This document shows positions 1 to 9,958 of a stretch of DNA of 64,000 bases, one piece after another (the stretch's first letter is position 1; every line of letters starts with the position of its first letter). Source of the DNA: an uncultured Ruegeria sp. (GTDB lineage Bacteria > Pseudomonadota > Alphaproteobacteria > Rhodobacterales > Rhodobacteraceae). The notes beneath the pieces were generated by a model. The model was given only the letters and a program-made list of their open reading frames with translations, did not search any database and was not told where the DNA came from. Where the stretch lies: positions 1 to 64,000 of the forward strand of contig NZ_CANMQQ010000007.1 of assembly GCF_947500045.1 (NCBI RefSeq), read 5' to 3'. The translations under genes were made by a program, and so were the position numbers.

Positions 1-21
1 CGCTCGCGCTCTGTTCAGCTC

Positions 22-65
22 ATCACTTTCTGCGTCAGCAACACGTTGTTTTTCAACAGAATCGG
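22..65 (-). repeat. IS-end-like relic, inverted copy of 7578-7620
   Basis: The reverse complement of this stretch matches 7578-7620 at about 38 of 44 positions by eye (shared cores ATTCTGTTGAAAAACA and CAGAAAGTGAT). The two copies are inverted relative to each other. They are most simply ends of an insertion sequence, but no transposase lies next to either, so the family is not assigned. Confidence 0.45.
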
Positions 66-167
66 CTCACAGCTGACCTCGGAGGCCACGCAGCATTTGT
101 ATGGTTTCGTGGCGCGTCAACGTCGGGTTGTCGTTGTGGATGAGCATGGCGGATCGGAGGATCGGTC

Positions 168-799
168 ATGGAAACACCGAACTTACCTGCCATTCGTGCG
201 CTGCGGCCCGCTTGGAACAAAGGACGTATCGAGGGTCAAAAACGCCGGCTGAGACCAAAACATGTCTGGGCAATCCGAGTTCGCCTCGAGCTTGCAAACA
301 ACTATCGCGATCTTGCGCTCTTCAATATGGCAATCGACAGTAAGCTCCGCGGTTGCGATCTTGTGAAGATAATGATGGTCAATGTCATGTCGTCGGGTCA
401 GATCAAGGATCACGCTTCAGTACTGCAAAGTAATACGAAGAAACCTGTGCGCTTCGAGATACCCAAGGGCACCCGTGCCCCTATTGAGAAATGGATGAGG
501 ACGAACTCATAGTCGGCTCAGAATACCTCTGGCCCGGCCGATTCCACGAACGATTGCACATCTCGACGCGTCAATATGCCCGGATTGTTCGAGACTGGTT
601 CACATCGATCGGCCTTGAAGCAAGCGCATACGGAACCCACTCAATGAGGCGCACGAAAGTCACCCAAATCTACAAGAAAACCAGCAACCTCAGAGCGGTC
701 CAGCTCTTGCCTGGCCATACCAAGATGGACAGTACAGTCCGGTATCCCGGCGTCGAACTCGAAGATGCCTTGGCCATCGCCGAAGCCAATGAGATATAG
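168..799 (+). pseudogene. tyrosine recombinase (phage-type integrase), frameshifted
   Basis: A short integrase-family protein split into two frames. The first frame (168 to about 496) starts METPNLPAIRAL and carries the N-terminal part of the catalytic domain. The second frame (about 491-799) continues with the HSMRRT segment (the H-x-x-R of tyrosine recombinases), then PGHTKMDSTVRY, which holds the second His and probably the catalytic Tyr. Restoring one base near position 496 joins the frames into roughly 210 residues. Such short integrases are common solitary genes in Rhodobacterales. A second, internally deleted copy in the same orientation lies at 21255-21589 with a similar upstream flank, so this was part of a duplicated or mobile segment. 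The break makes activity unlikely. Confidence 0.8.
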
Positions 800-922
800 T
801 GCCATTGGATCGCCTTCACGGGCGGCCCATATGGGCCATTTGCCATGCTGAGATTGGCTGGCTGCAGAAAAAGTTTTGGGATACGTTTGGTATGTCTCAC
901 CTCCCGACTGTTCTGACGCAAA

Positions 923-1939
923 TTATTCGCGTCTTTCAGACCACCCCCTTCTGAATGAAGTTGGCGCCTCGCCGTAGCGTTTCTTAAATCGCACCGTAAG
1001 TTGTGTAGCGCTGCTAAAACCCGTGGCTGCAGCGATTTCCGCAACCGCCATCTCGGTTTCGCTGAGCAATGCGTAAGCCCTCGAAACGCGCAGCTGGATA
1101 TAAAACTGTACAGGCGAAGTTTCGACATACTTTTGGAAGAGACGCTCCAGCTGGCGGCGTGATATCTGTACGGCTTCTGCTATTTCGGAGATATCCAACG
1201 GCTCTTCCAGGTTTTCTCGCATGATCTGCATGGCGTTGATCAGGTACTGGTTGCGACTACCCAACGCCACCGAGAAGGCCGATTTCTGGAGCGTTTTACT
1301 ATTGTTGGACCGAAAATGGATGCACATGTCCGAAACGATGACCGCCAGATCATTTCCGAAATCAGATTCGATCATGTCTAACATCATGTCAGTTGCGGCA
1401 TTTCCACCGCCAGATGTCATAAGCTCATTGTCGATCTCATACAGGTTTTCCGATGGCTTCAGATCATCAAAATGTTCGATGAAAGCAGGGTGGTTTTCCC
1501 AATGCAATGTGAACCTTTTTCCTGAAAGAACCCCAGCCTTAGCAAGAGCAAAAGCTCCTGTGCAAATACCACCCAGATTACAACCAAAAGTTCTTTGGCG
1601 GCTGATCCACGACAGGACTTTAGGGTTTGTGCTTTCCGCCGGTTCAATACCCGAGCAAACAAACAACCGCGACGATCGCGGTAGGTTGTGCAGCGCAAAA
1701 TCCGGCGTAATTTGAACCCCATTCGAACAAGAGACCGGATTTCCGTCTTCGGTGATCAGAAACCACTTATACAGCTCTTTATTTGTGACCTGATTGGCGA
1801 TCCTCAGAGGTTCCACTGCAGCGCTAAAGGCCAGCATCGTCAGCTTTGGCAGCAGCAGGAAATAAATCTCGTTGGCCACCCCATCATAGTCTATGCGATA
1901 GCTGGCCGCGCCCTTTGGGACAAAGTTTCTCGGGTTCAT
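923..1939 (-). CDS. GlxA-family transcriptional regulator (DJ-1/PfpI + AraC domains)
   Basis: 338 residues, the usual length for GlxA/CdhR/GbdR-type regulators. Residues about 20-195 form a DJ-1/PfpI-like amidotransferase fold with the nucleophile-elbow motif GGICTGAFA. Residues about 230-335 are an AraC/XylS double helix-turn-helix (SRRQLERLFQKY, then FSSATQLTVRFKKRYG). Members of this family sense small nitrogenous metabolites (carnitine, glycine betaine, arginine) and activate neighbouring catabolic genes. A GGGAGGAG ribosome site precedes the ATG. The adjacent gene is a broken NhaC antiporter, so the original target may be lost. The ligand cannot be read from the sequence. Confidence 0.88.
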   Translation of the reverse strand: MNPRNFVPKGAASYRIDYDGVANEIYFLLLPKLTMLAFSAAVEPLRIANQVTNKELYKWFLITEDGNPVSCSNGVQITPDFALHNLPRSSRLFVCSGIEPAESTNPKVLSWISRQRTFGCNLGGICTGAFALAKAGVLSGKRFTLHWENHPAFIEHFDDLKPSENLYEIDNELMTSGGGNAATDMMLDMIESDFGNDLAVIVSDMCIHFRSNNSKTLQKSAFSVALGSRNQYLINAMQIMRENLEEPLDISEIAEAVQISRRQLERLFQKYVETSPVQFYIQLRVSRAYALLSETEMAVAEIAAATGFSSATQLTVRFKKRYGEAPTSFRRGWSERRE

Positions 1940-2011
1940 AGTCTCTCCTCCCAGTATCGACCAGGGCAGATGAAGGGCACCAACACCTGTTGCGGTGTTG
2001 GTTCGGTACGG

Positions 2012-3481
2012 TCAGGCGCTCATCTGCGCAACAGGCTCACTGCTTTCCTCCCACGAGCGGATCTCATCTTGGCGCGCCTTTGGTGAAAAGAGCCCCATCA
2101 TGGCATATATGATACCGATGACCAGTGACAGCCAGCAAGCAAATGCGAGGGGGATGCACAGCAGGTTTTCGAAATCCTGTCCGCGATCCCCATGCAAAGT
2201 ACAGTGATTACGTACGCACCACCCGCATTCCACGGGATCAGAGGGGACATCAGCGTTCCGCCCTCCCCGGCGGTCCGGGATAGGTTCAGTGAGGAAAAGC
2301 CCATCGCGCGATAGACCAGTGCACACATCCGTCCTGGCAGTGCAATTGACAGATAGGGGTCACCTGCAACGGTATCGTTGGTGACAGACGTCATGATAGC
2401 CGAAATCCGTATGTCGGCGAACGACTTCACCTTCAAGATGACAACTTTGATGATAGCTTGAAGGCAACCCACGCGTTCAAGCGCTCTGCCAAAACCAAGC
2501 GCCCATAACCCAAGTGAGATTATCCAACTCATCGACTGGATGCCGCAACGGTTCAGCAGAGGATCAATCTCTGGAACATCGGTGTTAATCGAGTAGCCAC
2601 TGTTAGCGAAGGCGAATGTTTCATGCAGCCCAGCCCCCCGACAGAAGATAGCCATGATGCCGCCCGCCATAGCCCCCGCGAATAAAGTCGGGATCGGAGG
2701 TTGTTTCATGACTGCCAGTACGATGATTAGAACAGCCAGAAACAGCATAATCGGCGAGATCCAGAACGCGTCGTCCAGCACTGTCGTAAATGCGTGAATG
2801 CAGTCAAACGAGACCTGAGAGGTGTCGATCAGAGTGAAACCAACGACAAAGTAGATCACCAGGGCAATCAGGATCGAATGCACTGTGGCCGGGAGCATGT
2901 TTTGACAATGATCGAAAAGATTAGTCCCTGTCACGGCAGGAGCCAGTTTGGTTGTGTCGGACAAAGGCGACATCTTGTTTCCAAAGAATGCGCCAGAGAC
3001 CCCCGCCCCCGCCGTCCAATAGATTGGAATACCAAACCCGGCAACGATCCCCATCAGCGCCAGGCCGACGGTGCCGGTCGTGCCCCACGAGATGCCCAGT
3101 GAAACAGAGACAATGGAGCAAAGGACCATTCCCGCAGCAAGGAAAAGCTCGGGCGACAATATCTTGAGACAGTAATAGATCAGTGTTGCCACAGTTCCGC
3201 TTGCGATCCACACACCGATGATCATTCCCACTGTGATCAGAATCGAAACTGAAGGCAGTGAGATATTGATAACTTGGAACACGCTCTATTCTATGCTGGA
3301 CCATTGGTGACCCAACATGGGCTAACGATCCCAGTGATTGCGATCCCAAAGTCCAGTAGGATGTGTGGAGTCAAGTCACCGAAATAGAATAGTTGCAACC
3401 GAAGCACACACAGGGTCAGCACTATTGGCACGAGGGCCAGCACCAAGCCGGGCTGAGTATGTTGTCTTCATTCCCAGACAT
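2012..3481 (-). pseudogene. NhaC-family Na+/H+ antiporter, multiply frameshifted
   Basis: The central part (about 2190-3282) encodes a polytopic membrane protein with NhaC features, including FFGNKMSPLSDTT and SVTNDTVAGDPYLS. The true start is ATG at 3481 behind a GGAGGAG site, reading MSGNEDNILSP. The continuation (GLVLALVPIVL) is in another frame; two further shifts occur between about 3350 and 3275, and a fourth near 2180 moves the C-terminus (FENLLCIPLAFACW, ending QMSA) into the frame that stops at 2012. With the shifts corrected the product would be about 485 residues, normal for the family. At least four breaks mean it is dead. NhaC proteins often sit beside amino-acid or osmolyte catabolic genes. 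Confidence 0.85.
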
Positions 3482-3836
3482 ATGGCTCTCCTCCTTTTGA
3501 TTGGTTCAGAACCTTGATGATCTGTGGAAGAAACCAAGTTTGGCGGTGTGAGACTGTCGGTCAGTGCGCACATCCTGTTAGAATTTGCGACATTAGCGCA
3601 CCGGAATTCGACGTCCAGGATTGAGTTGAAGGCCGACCAACGCAGTCACACGAAACAATTTACTCGCGTTTAATAGATCTCACCTCCTTTATTGGGACGT
3701 CTTGCAAATTTTGATCAAATTGGCGTGGTTCTGTCGATTGCGGCCCTAAGGAGATGGGGTGGATGGTTCCTGCTCACCCGGCGTCGCAATGCGCCATACT
3801 GCAGTTGTCTATCACTGCTAGGAAAGGAGCCACCCA
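3482..3836. other. intergenic, no gene recognised
   Basis: About 355 bases between the NhaC relic and the IS110 transposase. Short overlapping reading frames here have no recognisable content. Part of it is presumably the left non-coding end of the IS110-family element, which could in principle hold a guide (bridge) RNA, but no boundary is visible. Confidence 0.4.
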
Positions 3837-4856
3837 ATGCAGGTTACAACAGTCGGCCTAGATCTGGCCAAGAACATCCCTCAGGTGCGCGGGATCAAAG
3901 CGGACAGGACCGTTGCGTTCAACAAGTCACTCAGGCGTGCACAGCTTTTGAAGTTTTTCGAGAACCTTGAGCCATGTCTCATTGGAAGGGAGGCCTGCGG
4001 ATCGAGCCACCATTGGGCGCGGCAATTCCAGAAGTTGGGCCAAGAAGTCCAGCTGATGCCTGCAATGTATGTGAAAGCCTACGTCAAACGCGGATAGACT
4101 GACGCCATCGATGCAGAAGCGATCTGTGAAGCTGTCACGCGTCCGACGATGCGCTTTGTCGCGATCAAGACCGAGCAGCAGCAGGGCGTCCTGTTCCTCC
4201 AACGTGCGCGGGATCTGGTCGTGCGGCAAAGGACCCAGCTCAGCAACATGTTGCGCGGCCTGCTGAGGGAGTTTGGTATCGTGATTGCTCAAGGGATCGG
4301 CAGTGCCGTGAAATTTGCAAAGGCGGTGCTGGACGGAGATCGCCCGAGCATTCCTGAAGTCGCAATCGAAGTTTTGACAAACCTGTGCAAACAGATGGTT
4401 GCTCTGCACTTGCGCATTCTTTGGTACGATAAACGCATTCTGCTTGAAGGTCGCAGAGACCCAAAGATTATGTTGCTGAGGACCATACCCGGGGTCGGTC
4501 CAGTCACAGCTTCGGCAATTGTAGCAACCCCTGGCGACGGGCATCAGTTCCGCAATGGACGAGAGTTTGCCGCCTGGCTGGGGTTGACGCCGATCAACCG
4601 ATCAAGCGGCGGCAAAGAACCCCTCGGGCGCATCTCCAAGATGGGAGATCGATACCTCAGGCGCCTTCTAGTGACTGGCATGACCGCCCGGTTCAACCAG
4701 ATGAAGATCAATCCAGACCGCGTTGATCCGTGGGAGATGTCGTTGCGAGAACGAAAGTCCCCGCGCGTGGTCACCGTCGCGATGGCCAACAAAACTGCCC
4801 GTATCATCTGGGCGGTTATGACCCGCAACGAAAGGTATCGGCCTCACGCAGCATAA
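3837..4856 (+). pseudogene. IS110-family transposase with in-frame amber stop
   Basis: One reading frame of 340 codons interrupted only by TAG at 4095-4097. The N-terminal part has the DEDD/RuvC-like start TTVGLDLAKN and the downstream acidic stretch TDAIDAEAICEA just after the stop. The C-terminal part has the transposase_20 segment (IPGVGPVTASAIVA, then FAAWLGLTP and GRISKMGDRYLRRLL) with the conserved Ser of IS110 recombinases expected just before it. Length and order match intact IS110/IS1111 transposases. The single nonsense codon suggests recent inactivation. The element carries no passenger gene. Confidence 0.88.
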
Positions 4857-5228
4857 AAGCCAAAAGGAACATCAGAGACGCAAGACCATTGATATGATGG
4901 AGCAATGTCAGCCCGTTAGCTGAGACACCCCGTCGAATGTCTGGGACACTATGTTGTCCGCTAAAGAAGTTTGGGACTTAGGTAGCGGAAACCATCAGGG
5001 CCAGCGGTCGTATGCGCCGCGCAAACAGGCCGGACGCAAGACCGCATCTGACAATCGCTCACATCAAGCTCAAAAAATGCCTTGCTATGCAGGAGACATC
5101 CACACAAAATATTCGCTGCGCCAGCGAAGCTGGAAGACGGACGGAAATCCAAAGAGCGGACAAAGCAACTGTTCGCAGGTGTGTGAGCTGAACGATTGCT
5201 CTGCGGCCTACTCGGCCCTGCATTCCAG
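4857..5228. other. intergenic, no gene recognised
   Basis: 372 bases between the IS110 transposase and the convergent membrane-protein gene. Open frames on both strands have no family resemblance. It probably contains the right non-coding end of the IS110 element, but no inverted repeats could be assigned. Confidence 0.4.
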
Positions 5229-5897
5229 TTAGCCAACCAAACTAACGAACAGCAACGAAATCGATCCCACAAGAATCAAACTCAGTGCCCAAAGTATGTC
5301 CAGGTTGAACCAACTCCTTGAGAGGAACTTAAGGCCCAGCCATTGGTAAACACCGAACGCAAGCAAACCACCTGAGATTGTCATGGCCAAGGTGTGAGCC
5401 AAGGCGACACCAACAGCAATTTTGGCGTTGCCGGTCATCAGATTGGCGGCCGCCGCATGGCCTGCGTCAGTGGTGATCGTACGACAGATCCCAAGATAGA
5501 TTGGAACCAACATCAGGCCCGCACCATGTGCCATCGCCGCAAGGAACGACCAAAGCGCAAGCCGCGATGGAGGTACGCGCGCAAGAAATCGTGGATGGCG
5601 GCGGTTGAACAAAAGATAGACGCCAAGCCCGATCACAAGAAATGCCGCGCCAATCTGAATTTCACGCTGCCATTCGGCCAGAAAAAGCAGCGCGGTAAAG
5701 GGAAAAAGAATGGCGCCCACCGCAACCAGGTGCCCGGCTGCCAGCGCGATCAACGCTTTGAACAGGCTGTTGCTACTTTTGTCCATCAGCGCCGCAGACA
5801 CTGCCAGGGGCCAACCCATACCCGGATTGACCCCGTGATAAATGCCCGAGGCGACAACAGCCCACCAAAGGGCTGTTGCCGTGTCTATTCCTTCCAT
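5229..5897 (-). CDS. polytopic membrane protein with HGxNPGxGW motif
   Basis: 222 residues with about six hydrophobic segments. The first helix is followed by YHGVNPGMGWPLAV, and a second histidine-containing stretch (MAHGAGLMLVPIYL) lies near the middle; paired His/Gly motifs in helices suggest metal handling, but this is inference. It starts three bases after the stop of the selenium-binding-protein gene and is surely co-transcribed with it. I do not recognise a named family with certainty. A role in metal supply or transport for the upstream enzyme is possible: methanethiol oxidases of this family are copper enzymes exported to the periplasm. Confidence 0.75.
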   Translation of the reverse strand: MEGIDTATALWWAVVASGIYHGVNPGMGWPLAVSAALMDKSSNSLFKALIALAAGHLVAVGAILFPFTALLFLAEWQREIQIGAAFLVIGLGVYLLFNRRHPRFLARVPPSRLALWSFLAAMAHGAGLMLVPIYLGICRTITTDAGHAAAANLMTGNAKIAVGVALAHTLAMTISGGLLAFGVYQWLGLKFLSRSWFNLDILWALSLILVGSISLLFVSLVG

Positions 5898-5900
5898 GCG

Positions 5901-7301
5901 TCAGACCGACGGGTAACAGAAGCTGTCGGTTGAGCAGTCTCCGCCTTCCAAGCGGATCTGGTGGCTTCGATAGCCTTTGGGAAACTCGACATAGAAATCC
6001 TGGTCCAGCTCCAGACCGCCGTTTTCCCCGACATTGGCCATGACCATTTGTCCGCCCTCATCATCAGGGTAGAATTGATCATCCCACGTCGAATACAACG
6101 AGTTGGTCCAGTAAACCCGATTGCCGTCCCGGCTGATCTCGACCATCTGGGGGCCGTAGGCGAAACTCTTGCCGTTCGGATGTTTTGCTCCGCGCGCGAT
6201 CCCGCCAAGCTCGACCTTGCCGGTCAGCTTGGGGTTCATCGGGTCGGACACATCGTACTGATGCATTTCACCCTGACCCCAGCAGGCGACGTAGAGGTAC
6301 TTGTCGTCCAAACTCAGGTCGATATCGGTCACCAATGGAGGTACGGCCTCAAATCCCTGCAGCAGAGGCGGAAGGTTCTCGGCCTTCTCTGGTCGCGGAT
6401 CAATCGTGATGGTTTTCTTCGCCTCGAAGGTTCCGTCATCTTTCCGCCACCACGTGAAAATCGCACCTTGTAGGTTTGTGGTGTCCACGACGACGCCGCA
6501 GAAGCCATAATCCTTTGCCGGATCATGAGCGGGTCGGATTTCTAAAGCCATCTGGTGGTTTTCGCCCAGATCGATGGTTTGGACGTTGCGGCGCTCGCGC
6601 AGGTTCCAGAAATGGATCTTGTGACCATATTTGTTGGACAACAAGTCCTCAGCCACAATCCCGTTTTCGAACTGCGGTGGCAGCCCCCATTCCGAGCTTA
6701 CCATGTAATCGCGTGGGAGATTCCACCAGAAGTCGTAGTGTTTATCTTGTTCACCTCGGTCCATTTCATAGCGGCCTAAAATCTCAAAGGTTTCACAATC
6801 CATGATGAATATACCCGGAGGACCATCCGTGCCGTCCGCACCGCCGCCTCCGAGCGTCGAAACATAAATCCCTTCGGGACCGCAGTGGATTGTGTGTGGG
6901 CGGGAATAACCCGTTTTTGCCAGAACCTCTTCCGGTTCGATGATCTTGTGAATTTTTGCCTTAAGAGGTTCCTTTACGTCAATCACGTAGATGCGCGAGG
7001 ACCGGATCCCCGGTATGATGAGGTACCGCCGTTCCAAAAACGCGTGTCCGGTCAAGGGTGAGAGCGCAGAAGAACACGCGTTCCAGCCAAAATGATGAAA
7101 CTCGTCCCCCGTGTTGGGCATCATAAGCTTGTGGACGATCTGGCTGTACGTCTCGGATTTCGGATCAACATCTATGACGGCCAGGCCATCAGGCTCGGAA
7201 CCGTCAGGGCTCAGCATCAACGTAAAGGCCAGCGTTTCCGCAGGCGCTTCCATAGCGAGTTTCGGAGTTGCGTGAAAAGTTGGGTCAGGTCTCAAGTTCA
7301 T
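5901..7301 (-). CDS. selenium-binding protein 56 family / methanethiol oxidase-like (MtoX)
   Basis: 466 residues from ATG at 7301, chosen because GGGAGGAG lies seven bases upstream; the frame extends further upstream without a ribosome site. The protein is a seven-bladed beta-propeller of the SBP56 family: HHFGWNACSSA near the N-terminus, RPHTIHCGPEGIY, and VTDIDLSLDDKYLYVACWGQGEMHQYDV near the end in pieces. Bacterial members include copper-dependent methanethiol oxidase, which converts methanethiol to formaldehyde, H2S and H2O2, and would fit a marine bacterium producing methanethiol from DMSP. No signal peptide is evident from the chosen start, unlike characterised MtoX, so the substrate is uncertain. 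Operon with the membrane protein downstream. Confidence 0.88.
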   Translation of the reverse strand: MNLRPDPTFHATPKLAMEAPAETLAFTLMLSPDGSEPDGLAVIDVDPKSETYSQIVHKLMMPNTGDEFHHFGWNACSSALSPLTGHAFLERRYLIIPGIRSSRIYVIDVKEPLKAKIHKIIEPEEVLAKTGYSRPHTIHCGPEGIYVSTLGGGGADGTDGPPGIFIMDCETFEILGRYEMDRGEQDKHYDFWWNLPRDYMVSSEWGLPPQFENGIVAEDLLSNKYGHKIHFWNLRERRNVQTIDLGENHQMALEIRPAHDPAKDYGFCGVVVDTTNLQGAIFTWWRKDDGTFEAKKTITIDPRPEKAENLPPLLQGFEAVPPLVTDIDLSLDDKYLYVACWGQGEMHQYDVSDPMNPKLTGKVELGGIARGAKHPNGKSFAYGPQMVEISRDGNRVYWTNSLYSTWDDQFYPDDEGGQMVMANVGENGGLELDQDFYVEFPKGYRSHQIRLEGGDCSTDSFCYPSV

Positions 7302-7842
7302 AACTGGCTCCTCCCAGGCCACAGGCACCAAGTCTAAATCCAAGTTTGACTGGTATCGCCAAAGTTGAGAATGGCACATATTCAAGATTCGTAAAATCGG
7401 CTCAAACTCAGGGACTTGAATTTGCCCCTTTTGAATCGCTTGTTCTAATGACTGAATTGGGCGCGAACTCGACTTTCGGCGTTGCGGAAAACTGTCCGCA
7501 ATTCCGACAATCTCAGCGTCACCTTTCGGCGTCAGGCTTCAGTTTTTCGTGGGTGCGGAGAATGAGCAAACTCTGCCCCATTCTGTTGAAAAACAGTGTG
7601 TTACGGACACAGAAAGTGATCTAATGAATGCAGTGCGTGTACCTTTTTGATCTTCGAGTGCGATCTGCGCCAGTTTTTTTGGCGCCAAGCTCTTTTCAGT
7701 TTGTTGAAGGAAATGGCGGATTTTCGGGGGTTTTGGGCGTCTACACATGTCGCAAACTTTGCAGCAAAACCGTTGGCCGACGACTGTCTATCGGTGCCCA
7801 TCAATGTATGGTGCAAAGAAATGAGATAAATTGGTGGCGCTG
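7302..7842. other. intergenic between divergent genes; contains IS-end-like relic
   Basis: About 540 bases between the SBP56 gene and the LysR gene. It must hold both promoters. The part 7578-7620 matches the inverted relic at 22-65, so some of the sequence appears to be mobile-element debris. No gene recognised. Confidence 0.45.
7578..7620 (+). repeat. IS-end-like relic, partner of 22-65
   Basis: ATTCTGTTGAAAAACA followed by GTGTT and CAGAAAGTGAT, inverted relative to the stretch at the left window edge. See the entry at 22-65. Confidence 0.45.
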
Positions 7843-8751
7843 ATGGAACTGTCTTGGCTTGAGGACTTTATGGTACTGGCAAATAACGGTAACTTTTCGG
7901 TATCGGCAGCTCAAAGAAACATGACCCAGTCAGCATTCAGCAAACGCATCAAGTCGTTGGAAAACTGGTTAGGTACTGAATTGATCGACCGGCGTACTTT
8001 CCCTGCTGTCCTGACACCAGCAGGCACGGAATTCCGCGAAATAGCTCAAACCACACTGAATGCGATGATCTCCGAGCGGGGTCGGTTGCGTACTTCTTAC
8101 AGTTCCAGAGAAGTCGAACTGCGGATTCTAGGAGCGACGACACTACTGATGCTGTTTGCTCCTCGGTGGCTCGCAGAACTTAAAGACACCTGCGGTGACT
8201 TCAGCTTTAGTCTAAAAACACAAAACTTTTACACGATGGTTCAAGCACTTGGGGACAGGGAAGTGGATCTAGTTCTTCAATATTCTCATCCATCGCTGCC
8301 CTCCCTGTACGACAAGAGCAAGTTCCATTCTCGGGTCCTCGCAGCAGAGATGTTCGTGCCGGTCACTCTTGCATATTCAAATGGGCCGCCCTCGATCCTC
8401 GCTTCTGGAAAACCTGACGATGTCCGGCTTCTTAGATATTCCCGTGACGGGTTTCTGGCACGAGTCGAAGACATGATTTTCCGTCGGAATAACTTTGATG
8501 CAGGACAATGCCGGACGATTGCTGAAAGCCCCACAGTCGAGGTTTTAAAAAACTGTGTGCTTATGGGGCAAGGTATTGCTTGGCTGCCGTATTCTTCAGT
8601 GCAGTCTGAATTGGAAACCGGTAATTTGGTGCTTGCCGGGTCAGAGGCTTGGTTCGAACAGCTTGAAGTCAGGGTTTATGGGTTGAAAGAAGTAGAAAGC
8701 CGGCTGGTGCAACGTATTTGGGGGAACTTAGATTCATCTTTAGTTGGCTGA
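7843..8751 (+). CDS. LysR-family transcriptional regulator
   Basis: 302 residues from ATG at 7843; a TTG four codons earlier is an alternative and no strong ribosome site separates them. Residues 1-60 are the winged helix-turn-helix (FSVSAAQRNMTQSAFSKRIKSLENWLG, in pieces); the rest is the LysR ligand-binding domain. It lies just upstream of, and in the same direction as, the peptidase / ABC transporter / racemase operon, and is probably its regulator. It is also divergent from the SBP56 gene, so it could act there too. The effector is unknown. Confidence 0.88.
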   Translation: MELSWLEDFMVLANNGNFSVSAAQRNMTQSAFSKRIKSLENWLGTELIDRRTFPAVLTPAGTEFREIAQTTLNAMISERGRLRTSYSSREVELRILGATTLLMLFAPRWLAELKDTCGDFSFSLKTQNFYTMVQALGDREVDLVLQYSHPSLPSLYDKSKFHSRVLAAEMFVPVTLAYSNGPPSILASGKPDDVRLLRYSRDGFLARVEDMIFRRNNFDAGQCRTIAESPTVEVLKNCVLMGQGIAWLPYSSVQSELETGNLVLAGSEAWFEQLEVRVYGLKEVESRLVQRIWGNLDSSLVG

Positions 8752-8865
8752 TCTTGTTTAGTCATTCTATATTGGAATAGCGAAATCCAAATCAGAATTG
8801 GACGCGGCGATTACCCTCTGCGTAGCCTTGCTTACCACATGCGCAAAGTGAGAGGGTAGGAACTG

Positions 8866-9942
8866 ATGCCATCGGCAATTCGAATTCGTGACTTGGGAGT
8901 TGCACCAGGTTTCCTGCCGCCAGGAGTTAACAATGCCATCACGGATGTTCCCGGCGTATCAGTTGGTCATATTACCCTTAAGGATGGCGGTATCTGCACA
9001 GGCGCGACCGCTATTCTTCATTGCCCACCCGATGATCTGTGGCTGAAAGCCAGATTTGGCGGCTCACATGTTCTGAACGGCTACGGACAGGTTATTGGCC
9101 GGGACTGGTTGCAAGAGAGTGGCCTTGTAAACGGGCCAATCCTGCTAACTTCCTACTTTGGGGTTGGCGCTCTGGTGCAAGGGTTAAATGCCATCTGCCC
9201 GGACACTGCGGCTCATGGTTATACCCATCACGTGGTTGGTGAAACCTGGGATGGATGGCTCAGTGACCCGATGTCGGGGGCTATCCTTCCTGAACATGCC
9301 GCGCAAGTGATTCAAGCCGCTAAGCGGGGTCCCGTTGAGGAGGGATGCGTCGGCGGGGGCACCGGAATGTGCACCTACGATTTCAAGTCCGGCATTGGCA
9401 CCTCGTCGCGCCAAATAGAGGTGGCAGGGCAAGCCTACACGCTTGGAGTTCTGGCGCAGTCCAATTTCGGGGATAGGCGAAACCTTGTAGTGGACGGTAT
9501 CCATCTGGGCCGCGAAATATCGCACAAAATGGTGCCAATACCTGAGCGGAAAAGAGTGTTGCCCGGTGAAGATGGGTCCATCGTCATTATTATCGCCACG
9601 GATGCACCACTGCTACCACAGCAATGCAACGCTCTCAGTCGGCGGGCAGTATTGGGGTTAGGACGGACCGGTGCCATGGCTAATAGCGGCAGCGGTGATT
9701 TTGCCATCGCGTTTTCCACGGGAAACATAATTGACGTTTTGTCGGAAGAACCGTCTGTGGGGATTTCTTCAATTCCAGCGCGCAAGATGGACCCATTGTT
9801 CCATGCCGCCGTCGAAGCCACAGAAGAAGCAATTCTCAACTCTCTTTGCACAGCCGAAACCACGACAGGCTTTGAGGGGAGAACGGTCTACGCCTTGCCT
9901 CACGATCATATTCTTAACGCCGTAGCAAAGCGGCAAAACTAA
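8866..9942 (+). CDS. P1/S58-family peptidase (DmpA/BapA-like aminopeptidase)
   Basis: 358 residues. Family hallmarks are GVNNAITDVPGVSVGH at about residues 20-35, GCVGGGTGM near 160, GIGTSSR near 176-182, and the autoprocessing site DGSIVIIIATDAPLLP, where cleavage before Ser238 would create the N-terminal nucleophile of the beta chain. DmpA (L-aminopeptidase / D-amidase-esterase) and beta-peptidyl aminopeptidases belong here. Their tolerance for D- and beta-amino-acid substrates matters because the same operon has an amino-acid importer and a racemase. No signal peptide, so cytoplasmic. It is the first gene of the operon, 16 bases before aapJ. Confidence 0.9.
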   Translation: MPSAIRIRDLGVAPGFLPPGVNNAITDVPGVSVGHITLKDGGICTGATAILHCPPDDLWLKARFGGSHVLNGYGQVIGRDWLQESGLVNGPILLTSYFGVGALVQGLNAICPDTAAHGYTHHVVGETWDGWLSDPMSGAILPEHAAQVIQAAKRGPVEEGCVGGGTGMCTYDFKSGIGTSSRQIEVAGQAYTLGVLAQSNFGDRRNLVVDGIHLGREISHKMVPIPERKRVLPGEDGSIVIIIATDAPLLPQQCNALSRRAVLGLGRTGAMANSGSGDFAIAFSTGNIIDVLSEEPSVGISSIPARKMDPLFHAAVEATEEAILNSLCTAETTTGFEGRTVYALPHDHILNAVAKRQN

Positions 9943-9958
9943 ATCCAAGGAGGAAAAC

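Noticed and set aside
4951-5232. Open frame of 93 codons downstream of the IS110 relic
   Set aside because: Composition is unlike a protein of this genome and there is no ribosome site; treated as IS non-coding end.
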